A stretch of DNA of 34,798 nucleotides, taken from assembly GCA_013215165.1 (NCBI GenBank), contig JABSRG010000043.1, forward strand, positions 1 to 34,798. Reading direction: 5' to 3'. Source of the DNA: Opitutales bacterium (lineage in GTDB: Bacteria; Verrucomicrobiota; Verrucomicrobiia; Opitutales; JABSRG01). Below the pieces are notes generated by a model that made no database searches, was not told where the DNA came from, and worked only from the letters and a program-made list of their open reading frames with translations. This document shows positions 27,366 through 34,798 of this stretch, piece after piece. The stretch's first letter is position 1. Every line of letters starts with the position of its first letter. Both the position numbers and the translations under genes were made by a program.

Positions 27366-27887
27366 CTACACCAGCCGCAAAGCAAGTGCGATATCGCCAC
27401 GGCCAAATACATTATCCTCGGGAATGGGTACTTCGACGAAACCGACCGATTGATAGAGGCTGAGCGCTGGCTTGAGGACTCGGTTCGAGACGATGTGTAG
27501 CTCTTCAGCGCCGATCTCTTTGGCATGATTCAGTGTCGCTGCCATCAATGCTCGTCCAATACCGCGACCTCGCGTGTCGTCACGAACGCACATCTTTGAG
27601 ACCTCAAATACATGAGAGAACACGGAGTCTTCCGAATCGTCTTTTATCCAAGTGATGGGTGGATCTTCTCGATGGAGTGCGACTCCGCCTAGAACACCTG
27701 AGGTATCTTCGGCGATAAAGATCTGACCGCCATCGCGTATATAGTAGCCACCTGGATCTGCGAGCTGTATCTCGTCCTCGGCTTCGACTGCAAAATAGGC
27801 ACGGATCCAAGCCAGGTTCAGGTCGCGAAAAGCCTCAGCATGTTCGCCTCGGAAAGGAATTACCTGGAAATTAACAGAATCTTTCAT
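27366..27887 (-). CDS. GNAT-family N-acetyltransferase
   Basis: 173 residues. The acetyl-CoA pyrophosphate loop RGRGIGRAL (RxxGxG) follows the beta4 strand VSKMCVRDDT, and the C-terminal LYQSVGFVEV is the usual GNAT motif B region. It would acetylate an amine of a small molecule or protein; substrate unknown. It stands alone, separated from the upstream gene by about 140 bases and divergent from yggS. Confidence 0.9.
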   Translation of the reverse strand: MKDSVNFQVIPFRGEHAEAFRDLNLAWIRAYFAVEAEDEIQLADPGGYYIRDGGQIFIAEDTSGVLGGVALHREDPPITWIKDDSEDSVFSHVFEVSKMCVRDDTRGRGIGRALMAATLNHAKEIGAEELHIVSNRVLKPALSLYQSVGFVEVPIPEDNVFGRGDIALALRLV

Positions 27888-28157
27888 CGGAAAATGAAAT
27901 CAATTTGCGGATTTCAGGAGGGCACCGTGTCTTAGACCTGAGATCCAAAGAGATACAAGCATGTAGGAGAAAGGTAGCTCTCATCAATGCGCATAATTAG
28001 GAGCCTATCGTCTCAATTCGAGCTGAAAGCTTATTTTCCCTATTTCAATTTGTCCACGCGGCCTAATCTGGCTTCAGATCTCGAAACAATTTGGGACAGA
28101 GGTTGCTTTCGGACAATTCCTGCTGGAAATTCATCCAAAAGCCATAATAGTGAACGC

Positions 28158-28853
28158 ATGATCATGTATTCTGAATTTGAACAAAACGTCGCTGTTATCC
28201 GAGAACGGGTGGCTACAGCATGCGCCGATCACGGACGCAGTGTCGAGAGTGTGTCGATCCTGCCAGTCACTAAGACCCATCCTGTCGACGCGGCTTTGTT
28301 TGCTGCTCAGGCTGGATTTGTGGCGGTGGGCGAGAACCGAGTACAGGAAGTTTTGGAAAAACAGCCTCAAGCAACCGACGTCACCCTGGATTGGGAACTC
28401 ATCGGGCACCTTCAATCCAATAAGGCCAAAACCGCTGTCGAACACTGCGCTCGTATCCAGACGGTCGACTCTGAGAAACTACTCCGCCGCATCGACCGCC
28501 TCGCAGTTGAGCTGGGAAAACGCCAACGCATCCTCATCCAAGTCAACGCCGGGGAAGATCTCAACAAACACGGTATCCTCTGTTCCGAGGCCCCAGCTAT
28601 TTTAGAGATTGCCCTCGGGCTGGAGCACATCTCTGTCGAAGGTCTTATGACGATCGCTCCGCTTGATGAAGATCTCGATGTGGCCCGCGCTTGCTTTGAT
28701 CAGCTCCGCATCACTCGCGATGCTCTGGCCGTTCAGTTCGGCATCCCCCTTAACGAACTCTCCATGGGAATGACCGGTGATCTCGAGCACGCTATCGCCG
28801 CCGGTAGCACCCAAATCCGCGTCGGCTCGGCGCTTTACGGGAAGCGTGGGTGA
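28158..28853 (+). CDS. yggS: YggS/PLPBP-family pyridoxal-phosphate homeostasis protein
   Basis: 231 residues from ATG 28158 (MIMYSEFEQN; ATG 28164 also possible). The frame is open upstream to 27987, but the 57 extra residues are not family-like. The PLP-binding Lys is in LPVTKTHP; further family signatures are VGENRVQE, LIGHLQSNKAK, and SMGMTGDLEHAIAAGSTQIRVG. Members bind PLP and balance vitamin B6 and amino-acid pools. It ends within 4 bases of an overlapping frame, and the antitoxin gene starts 54 bases on. Confidence 0.93.
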   Translation: MIMYSEFEQNVAVIRERVATACADHGRSVESVSILPVTKTHPVDAALFAAQAGFVAVGENRVQEVLEKQPQATDVTLDWELIGHLQSNKAKTAVEHCARIQTVDSEKLLRRIDRLAVELGKRQRILIQVNAGEDLNKHGILCSEAPAILEIALGLEHISVEGLMTIAPLDEDLDVARACFDQLRITRDALAVQFGIPLNELSMGMTGDLEHAIAAGSTQIRVGSALYGKRG

Positions 28854-28906
28854 GCTTTCTTTATGCCTCTATTGATGCCGCACAAGATGCACATAATTTG
28901 CGCAGT

Positions 28907-29137
28907 ATGAAAAATCTGACTCTGCGCGTGGACGAAAATACACTAGCTAAAGCGAGGCTCATTGCTGCCGAGCAGTCCACGTCTGTGAGTGAGTTAATTC
29001 GGGATTTCCTAAATGATCTCATCAGTCAGGAGACACGTAGAGATGAGGCTCGTAGAGAACTGGTCGCGTTGTGTGAAGGTTCTGAGGCGCGCGTGGGATC
29101 CAAAGATTGGACTCGAAATAGCCTGCATGAACGCTGA
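28907..29137 (+). CDS. vapB: VapB-like antitoxin (ribbon-helix-helix)
   Basis: 76 residues from ATG 28907 (MKNLTLRVDENTLAKARLIA), which starts exactly at the conserved RHH strand; the upstream extension to 28850 overlaps yggS and is not family-like. The N-terminal strand/helix pattern with TSVSELIRDFL is typical of RHH-type antitoxins paired with PIN toxins; the C-terminal 30 residues would bind the toxin. Its last 11 bases overlap the start of the toxin remnant. Confidence 0.8.
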   Translation: MKNLTLRVDENTLAKARLIAAEQSTSVSELIRDFLNDLISQETRRDEARRELVALCEGSEARVGSKDWTRNSLHER

Positions 29138-29436
29138 CTTCTTTTTAGACACGAACATCCTGGTTTATGCTTTGGAATCTACTGCAGGCTCCAAACAAGC
29201 GCGGGCATTAGAGGTCATCGAGATCGTTAACTTCGGAATTTCTACCCAGGTATTACAGGCGCTCTACGTCACTGTCACACGCAAGTTTGCAATACCGCTT
29301 TCAGCTGAAAAATCTGTGGTGTTTATAGACTATTCTTGCGGCCGCTGAAAAGCTCGAAGCGAAAACCCTCTATACGGAAGACTTAAATAGCGGACAGACT
29401 TATGGCACTGTCGGCGTAGTGAATCCATTTATCTAA
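29127..29436 (+). pseudogene. vapC: VapC-type PIN-domain toxin, truncated by deletion and frameshift
   Basis: Starts as a normal PIN domain (MNADFFLDTNILVYALES, with the first acidic residue in LDTN) overlapping vapB by 11 bases. After about 70 residues the frame ends at 29348 (DYSCGR). The typical PIN C-terminus resumes in another frame just before, ILAAAEKLEAKTLYTEDLNSG, then VNPFI and TAA at 29434-29436. The conserved central part with the second acidic cluster is missing (normal length about 135 residues, here about 103 coded). The toxin is very likely inactive, leaving an orphan antitoxin. Confidence 0.85.
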
Positions 29437-29476
29437 AGAGGCAATCAGTGCTCAGCACGGTATCCAAGCTAAGGCC

Positions 29477-32400
29477 ATGAACTACATCGAACTCCATGCC
29501 CGCAGTGCTTTTAGTTTTCTCCGAGGAGCATCGCAGCCGGATGAGCTGGCGAAGCGTGCTGCGGAACGCGGCTTGCCAGGAATGGCCCTGTGCGATCGCG
29601 ATGGCTTCTATGGTGCGCCGCGTTTTCATGCCGCAGCGGAGGAAGTAGGGGTGCGCCCATACGTTGGCACGGAATTGACCATGGAGGATGACACCGTGTT
29701 GCCGCTATTGGTCCAGAGCCGCCGGGGTTACCGCAACCTCTGCAAACTCATTTCTCAGAGTAAATTGACGGCTGCCAAAGGCGAGAGCCAGATCACTTGG
29801 AATCACTTGGCCGACTTCACTGAGGGCCTGATTGCTCTCACCGGTGATCGGGATGGCCCCCTCCTTCAGGGTTGGGCGGATGACCGCGAAGCTGGCATGA
29901 ACGCAGGGCTTCAACGCATCCGTCGCATCTTTCCGAAAGATCAAGTCTACGTCGAAATCCAACGACACCAAGTGCGCGATGAGGACTTAGCCAACCGCGC
30001 TCTTAAACAAATCGCTGAGGCAAACCAGCTTCCCCTCCTGGCGACGAATGGTGTGACCTATGCGCAGCAAGATGGGCGTCGTATCCAAGACGTATTTACT
30101 TGCCTGCGCCACCATACGCATCTCGACGTTGCCGGCCGCTTATTAGCTGAAAATGCCACGCGCCACATTCGCTCCGCTCAGGAGATGTCGGCGATGTTTG
30201 CTGACCTGCCCGATGCTGTAGCCGAGTCTGTCCGCCTAGCCGAGCGGCTTGAGTTTTCACTCAACGATCTGGGCTATGAATTTCCTGAGTTTCCGGTTGA
30301 AGCAGGAGACTCGATGGATGCGTTCCTCTGCCGCGCGACCTATGCCGGAGCACAGCGCCGTTACGGCGTGATAACCCCGGGTATCAAAAAGCAATTGGAC
30401 CACGAACTCGATCTCATCACGCGGCTGGGTTTTAGTGGGTATTTCCTGATTGTTTGGGATCTCGTCCGTTACTGTCAGCAGGAGAATATAATGGTGCAGG
30501 GACGGGGGAGTGCTGCCAATAGTGCGGTCTGCTACAGCTTGGGCATCACTGCGTGCGATCCCATCGGCGGTAAGCTTCTCTTTGAGCGGTTTTTAAGTGA
30601 GGGTCGCAAATCTTGGCCCGATATCGACTTGGATCTACCGAGTGGCGATCGCCGCGAGCGAGTTATTCAGCACGTCTATGAGCGCTATGGTCGAACCGGA
30701 GCAGCCATGACAGCCAACGTGATCACTTACAAAGGACGCAGTGCTGTGCGCGAGTTGGGTAAAGTGCTTCACTTCCCTGAGGAGCTCGTGGGCCGCTTTG
30801 CTGATCTTTACGCCAGTGGTGATTATCCACACACGCTGGAACTCGAAGAGCAACTCGAACAGGCCGGCATCCGTAGTGACCACCCGCGTGCGCCAGCCCT
30901 TGTTACGCTTTACCAACAGCTTTACGGATTACCGCGCCATCTAGGCCAACACTCGGGTGGTATGGTGATCTGCCAAGGGCAACTCGACGAGGTAGTACCG
31001 TTGGAAAACGCCTCGATGCCAGGGCGCTCTGTCGTGCAGTGGGACAAAGACGACTGCGATGCCATGGGCATTGTAAAAGTCGACCTGCTCGGTCTCGGTA
31101 TGATGGCTGCCATCCAAGATGCGATTACGCTCACTCAGGAGCGCGGGCACCCCGTGGATCTCGCTCAAATTCCCACCGACGATCCCGAGACCTACGCGCT
31201 CATGACACGTGCTGACACGATCGGTGTTTTTCAGATCGAGAGCCGTGCTCAAATGGCGACCTTGCCGCGTATGAAGCCGCGCACGTTTTACGACCTGGTC
31301 ATCGAAGTCGCGATCATTCGCCCAGGGCCTATCGTCGGCAATCTGGCTCATCCCTACCTGGAGCGCCGTGCAGGACGGCAGGATGTGAGCTACATCGATG
31401 CACGCCTTGAACCTGTTCTGGAGCGTACGCTTGGCGTACCTCTTTTCCAAGAGCAGGTGCTCAAAATGGCCATGGTAATGGCTAATTTCTCAGGATCGCA
31501 GGCCGAGCGTCTGCGCAAAGCTTTGAGTTTTCATCGCTCGGATAAACTGATGGACCGCGTTCAAGATGAGCTTCGAGCAGCGTTACAAAAAAATGAGGTA
31601 GCGCCCAATGTCATTGAGGAAGTGGTCGCCGCTATTAGCTCCTTTGCCCTCTATGGTTTTCCCGAGTCACATGCTATTAGCTTTGCCACCTTGGCCTATG
31701 GAAGTGCCTACCTAAAGACGCATTACCCAGCTGAGTTTTACACAGGCCTGCTGAATAACCAACCCATGGGTTTTTATTCCTCGGCTACTTTAATCCAGGA
31801 TGCGCGTCGTCACGGTTTGCGTTTTCGAGCCCCCTGTGCGGTGAACTCAACGTGGGAGACGGGCATCATAAATAACAAAACGCTGCAACTTGGCTTGTGT
31901 CAGCTCAGTGGCGTTTCGAAAAAGGCTATCGAATCTCTCTTGCGAGCACGCGAAGCACGGCCTTTCGAGAACGTTGCAGACTTCTGTCGCCGTGGTCGCT
32001 TGTGCAAAGACGAATTGCGCGTCCTTGCCGAATCCGGGGCGCTCAATCAACTCTCTGGTGATCGCCGCGCTGCCCTTTGGCAAGTCGAGTCATATAGCGC
32101 AGCTGAGGATGATCTCTTTGCCCTGGTTGCTGAAGAATCTGCTGACTATCATGCCAGCCCTCTCCCTGAGATGGGTCTCATGGAGCGTGTTCAGGCTGAT
32201 TTTGCATCTACTGGAGTGACGACGGGTAGCCATCCTATGAAGCGCATCCGAGCTGCCTTGCCCCAATACATAAAGACTGCCGCTGCTCTCGCTGAAGTGC
32301 CCAATGGCACATTCGTTGCCACCGCTGGAGCCGTCATCTGCCGCCAGCGCCCTGGCACGGCTAAAGGTGTGGTCTTTATCAGTCTCGAAGACGAAACCGG

Positions 32401-32587
32401 TGTCTCCAATAGCATTGTCTACCCTCAACTCTTCGAAGAGAAACGCATCCTCATTAAATCCGAACCCTTCCTGCTCATTCACGGTGTTATCCAACACGCC
32501 GATGGCACGACCCACCTTAAGGCAAAACGCATCCTCCCCCTGAAGGCCGACGACTTACCTGCTGGAGCCTCCCACGACTTTCGCTGA
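29477..32587 (+). CDS. dnaE2: Error-prone DNA polymerase DnaE2 (ImuC)
   Basis: 1036 residues, the usual DnaE2 length and shorter than replicative DnaE. N-terminal PHP domain (ELHARSAFSFLRGAS, the standard opening of the family), polymerase core with GRGSAANSAVCYSLGI and the catalytic PDIDLDLPSGDRR, the segment VIEVAIIRPGPI, and a C-terminal OB-fold (GVVFISLEDETG). It carries out damage-tolerant synthesis, normally with ImuA and ImuB. Here it stands alone: upstream is the decayed vapBC pair and downstream a lipoprotein. No LexA box was looked for exhaustively; none is obvious in the 40 bases upstream. Confidence 0.94.
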   Translation: MNYIELHARSAFSFLRGASQPDELAKRAAERGLPGMALCDRDGFYGAPRFHAAAEEVGVRPYVGTELTMEDDTVLPLLVQSRRGYRNLCKLISQSKLTAAKGESQITWNHLADFTEGLIALTGDRDGPLLQGWADDREAGMNAGLQRIRRIFPKDQVYVEIQRHQVRDEDLANRALKQIAEANQLPLLATNGVTYAQQDGRRIQDVFTCLRHHTHLDVAGRLLAENATRHIRSAQEMSAMFADLPDAVAESVRLAERLEFSLNDLGYEFPEFPVEAGDSMDAFLCRATYAGAQRRYGVITPGIKKQLDHELDLITRLGFSGYFLIVWDLVRYCQQENIMVQGRGSAANSAVCYSLGITACDPIGGKLLFERFLSEGRKSWPDIDLDLPSGDRRERVIQHVYERYGRTGAAMTANVITYKGRSAVRELGKVLHFPEELVGRFADLYASGDYPHTLELEEQLEQAGIRSDHPRAPALVTLYQQLYGLPRHLGQHSGGMVICQGQLDEVVPLENASMPGRSVVQWDKDDCDAMGIVKVDLLGLGMMAAIQDAITLTQERGHPVDLAQIPTDDPETYALMTRADTIGVFQIESRAQMATLPRMKPRTFYDLVIEVAIIRPGPIVGNLAHPYLERRAGRQDVSYIDARLEPVLERTLGVPLFQEQVLKMAMVMANFSGSQAERLRKALSFHRSDKLMDRVQDELRAALQKNEVAPNVIEEVVAAISSFALYGFPESHAISFATLAYGSAYLKTHYPAEFYTGLLNNQPMGFYSSATLIQDARRHGLRFRAPCAVNSTWETGIINNKTLQLGLCQLSGVSKKAIESLLRAREARPFENVADFCRRGRLCKDELRVLAESGALNQLSGDRRAALWQVESYSAAEDDLFALVAEESADYHASPLPEMGLMERVQADFASTGVTTGSHPMKRIRAALPQYIKTAAALAEVPNGTFVATAGAVICRQRPGTAKGVVFISLEDETGVSNSIVYPQLFEEKRILIKSEPFLLIHGVIQHADGTTHLKAKRILPLKADDLPAGASHDFR

Positions 32588-32630
32588 ATCAAATCCATGT
32601 ATGTGTTCTAAACCATCAGATCGGTAAACA

Positions 32631-33053
32631 ATGCTACGCCATCTCATTCCACTCTGCCTGCTTCTTACTGCTTGTGGCACCACCCAGGATCACCGGGCCC
32701 GGCAGTATGCTCGGGAATTCAATGCGCTCGATGCTTCGACACGACAACGTGCATTAAGTGGATGGGTGCGCATAGGTGATCCACGAGTGGCTGTGTATAT
32801 TGCATTGGGTAAGCCGCGTGAGGCCCCCGACATAGCGATGCCGCCTGAGCCCAAAGATGGCACTGAGCTATGGACTTTTCTCGGGAATCTAGAAGAGAGC
32901 GAAATGCTTTCGGTGCGCTTTCGTTCGACCTACGACGCAGTGCTGATGCGCGTAGAAAATGGGGAGACTTTAGAGGTGTATTTCAGAGACGGGGCCGTGG
33001 AAACGATACAGCATTTGAAAGTAAAGCCCGAGACCGCTCAGATCTGGGAATAG
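32631..33053 (+). CDS. Small lipoprotein of unknown function
   Basis: 140 residues with a lipoprotein signal peptide; lipobox LLTAC gives the lipidated Cys15. The soluble part has a phrase (VRIGDPRVAVYIALGKPREA, then ELWTFLG) that is like the fold of SmpA/BamE-type domains (an IGM..EVxxxLGxP pattern), so an outer-membrane-associated role is possible but unproven. It is 43 bases after dnaE2 and 74 before fumC. Confidence 0.7.
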   Translation: MLRHLIPLCLLLTACGTTQDHRARQYAREFNALDASTRQRALSGWVRIGDPRVAVYIALGKPREAPDIAMPPEPKDGTELWTFLGNLEESEMLSVRFRSTYDAVLMRVENGETLEVYFRDGAVETIQHLKVKPETAQIWE

Positions 33054-33127
33054 GCACTTCATGACAAAATCGCTGCAAAAGCGAAGTCGCTGCTAGACTC
33101 CCCGCACGAAGGTTCTAAGTTCGCGGC

Positions 33128-34519
33128 ATGTTTAGGACTGAACATGACACTATGGGCCCCGTCGACGTCCCTGCGGACAAATACTGGGGCGCTCAAACCC
33201 AACGCTCAATTAAGAACTTTCCGATCGGACCGGCTGCGTCGATGCCGATCGAAATCATCCATGCCTTTGGTTATCTCAAAAAGGCTGCTGCCCTCACCAA
33301 CGCACAGCTAGGGGTTATGCCACAGGAAAAGGCAGACTTAATAGCAAAAGCTTGCGACGAGATCATCGCTGGTGAGTTAGATGACCAATTTCCGCTCGTT
33401 GTCTGGCAGACCGGATCAGGCACGCAGTCCAACATGAATAGCAATGAAGTGGTAGCAAACCGTTGCCATGTGCTTGAGGGGAACGCATTGGGTGAGGGCG
33501 AACGCGCCATTCACCCCAATGACGACGTCAACAAATCACAGTCGTCGAATGATACATTCCCCACCGCGATGCACATCGCAGCGTATAAAATATTGATCGA
33601 GCAAACCATGCCTAAGGTGCGGACACTGCGGGATACCTTGGCAGCGAAGTCCGAGGCTATGAAGAACGTGGTTAAGATAGGCCGTACGCATTGGATGGAT
33701 GCCACACCGCTCACACTCGGTCAGGAGTTTTCTGGCTACGTCGCCCAGCTAGATCATGGGTTGAAAGCCGTCGAAAACACCCTGCCTCACCTGGCTGAGC
33801 TGGCTCTCGGTGGCACCGCTGTGGGCACTGGGATTAATTCACCCGTGGGCTATGCTGAAAAGGTAGCTGAACAGATCGCGGCCCTCACCGGGCTGCCTTT
33901 CGTGACTGCTCCCAATAAATTTGAATCGCTCGCCGCACACGACGCCATTGTCGAAGCCCACAGTGCGCTCAAGCGCTTAGCAGTCAGCACCATGAAGATT
34001 GCCAACGATATCCGCATGCTGGCCTCGGGGCCGCGCTCAGGAATCGGCGAGCTGGTCATTCCTGCCAACGAGCCTGGCTCTTCAATCATGCCAGGCAAAG
34101 TCAACCCTACTCAATGTGAAGCGATCACGATGGTGTGTGCTCAAGTCATGGGGAATGATACGACCATCACCGTCGCTGGCTCGAACGGACATTTTGAGCT
34201 CAACGTCTTCAAACCTGTCATGGTGAATGCCTTCTTGCAGTCAGCCACTCTCCTCGGTGATGCCTGCCAAGCCTTCAACGATCACTGTGCCGTGGGTATC
34301 GAGCCCAACCTTGAGCGCATTGGCGAGCATGTCAGCAATTCGCTGATGCTTGTGACTGCGCTTAACCGCCACATCGGCTATGACAACGCAGCGAAGATCG
34401 CCAAAAAAGCCCATGCCGAAGGCACATCACTCAAAGAAGCAGCTCTCGCCCTCAAGCTTCTCACCGAAGAACAATTCGACGCGTGGGTGGTGCCCGGCGA
34501 TATGATCGGGTCTTTCTAA
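33128..34519 (+). CDS. fumC: Class II fumarate hydratase
   Basis: 463 residues. The opening [26 protein letters not shown] and the superfamily signature [11 protein letters not shown] are typical, along with [13 protein letters not shown] and [17 protein letters not shown]. The catalytic Ser of GSS and His of GRTHWMDA are present. It hydrates fumarate to L-malate in the TCA cycle; the class II enzyme needs no Fe-S cluster. The following genes are outside the window. Confidence 0.95.
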   Translation: MFRTEHDTMGPVDVPADKYWGAQTQRSIKNFPIGPAASMPIEIIHAFGYLKKAAALTNAQLGVMPQEKADLIAKACDEIIAGELDDQFPLVVWQTGSGTQSNMNSNEVVANRCHVLEGNALGEGERAIHPNDDVNKSQSSNDTFPTAMHIAAYKILIEQTMPKVRTLRDTLAAKSEAMKNVVKIGRTHWMDATPLTLGQEFSGYVAQLDHGLKAVENTLPHLAELALGGTAVGTGINSPVGYAEKVAEQIAALTGLPFVTAPNKFESLAAHDAIVEAHSALKRLAVSTMKIANDIRMLASGPRSGIGELVIPANEPGSSIMPGKVNPTQCEAITMVCAQVMGNDTTITVAGSNGHFELNVFKPVMVNAFLQSATLLGDACQAFNDHCAVGIEPNLERIGEHVSNSLMLVTALNRHIGYDNAAKIAKKAHAEGTSLKEAALALKLLTEEQFDAWVVPGDMIGSF

Positions 34520-34560
34520 TAACATCCTACACGATCGATTGGTAAAAGCTACCCAACGCG

Positions 34561-34630
34561 AATCTGTGTAAATCCGTGCAACCTGTGGTCAAAATAATCT
34601 GAACCACAGATAACGCAGATGGGCACAGAT
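34561..34630. repeat. Dispersed repeat with inverted copy, possible stem-loop
   Basis: The 34-base unit AATCTGTG...CTGTGGTCAAAA at 34561-34594 is followed at 34602-34630 by an inverted related unit (ACCACAG...CACAGAT), able to pair as a bulged stem. A direct copy lies at 34761-34794. No coding frame. Confidence 0.8.
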
Positions 34631-34665
34631 ATTATAATGCCGTGCGCTAGGCGGCGTGTTTGAGT

Positions 34666-34690
34666 ATCCTTTGGTCGATGGTCAAAGGAT
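34666..34690. other. Perfect 8-bp hairpin in the intergenic tail
   Basis: ATCCTTTG, a 9-base loop, then CAAAGGAT. No T-run follows on the plus strand, so it is not a standard terminator; it lies between two copies of the dispersed repeat. Confidence 0.6.
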
Positions 34691-34760
34691 GGTTGGCTGT
34701 TATTGCGCCAGAGCCATCACGAATATCGGATTGGTCTAAGACCTCAATTTCCTGAAATAT

Positions 34761-34794
34761 AATCTGTGCAAATCCGTGCGATCTGTGGTCAAAA
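34761..34794. repeat. Dispersed repeat, second direct copy
   Basis: Same 34-base unit as 34561-34594 with three differences. Confidence 0.85.
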
Positions 34795-34798
34795 AGAA

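Noticed and set aside
28907-29436. VapBC pair as another integron cassette
   Set aside because: It is on the plus strand about 14 kb from the array; no attC-like site was seen next to it.

Overview
The window looks like part of a marine Verrucomicrobiota chromosome, most likely class Opitutae (Puniceicoccales/Coraliomargarita-like). I infer this from gene content alone: an alpha-L-rhamnosidase, a CxPSR sulfatase, a transmembrane exosortase, large hybrid histidine kinases, a HIT-PhoH-PgpH-YbeY-PyrE block, and a secreted protein with a pseudopilin-like C-terminus. No rRNA or marker gene fixes the taxonomy. Most of the window is ordinary, densely coding chromosome.

Layout. 1-6615: the 3' part of a GH78-like rhamnosidase, a two-gene molybdenum hydroxylase (FAD subunit, then a fused Fe-S/Mo subunit), and a large secreted protein. 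About 6.9-14.65 kb: an accessory island in which almost every gene is on the minus strand. 14.75-20.66 kb: a tight minus-strand housekeeping operon (HIT, PhoH, PgpH-like HD hydrolase, YbeY, PyrE, EI24 membrane protein). 20.75-26.07 kb: an exosortase and two hybrid sensor kinases. 26.18-27.89 kb: a DUF115/MptE-like protein and a GNAT acetyltransferase. 28.16-34.52 kb: YggS, a decayed VapBC pair, error-prone polymerase DnaE2, a small lipoprotein and fumarase C. The right end carries dispersed non-coding repeats.

The main discovery is the nature of the island at 6.9-14.65 kb: it reads as a decaying chromosomal integron (an attC array with a broken integrase). Six complete attC-like sites (7543, 7879, 8498, 9482, 12564, 13294) and one half site (11192) share one architecture: outer AAC/GTT-type cores, exactly 5 unpaired bases, an 8-bp inner arm with a single extrahelical base always three bases from the spacer on the same side, then a hairpin. 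Read on the minus strand, the extra base falls in the left inner arm, as in classical attC sites, and the genes between sites are on that same strand. Start codons lie 10-50 bases inside a cassette boundary and stop codons lie in or just before an attC. Cassettes carry HicAB, a YefM/YoeB-type pair, a small membrane protein, a sulfatase and an alpha/beta hydrolase with an in-frame stop. Three further cassettes carry the same non-coding sequence with no gene.

At the right end, on the plus strand, lies the C-terminal part of a tyrosine recombinase resembling an integron integrase (14351-14653). That is the position and divergent orientation expected of intI. It has lost its N-terminus and an internal segment, so the array is probably immobile unless another integrase acts in trans. 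An IS1380-family element (9609-11181, itself with a frameshifted transposase) has split one cassette. The two toxin-antitoxin cassettes may help hold the array in place.
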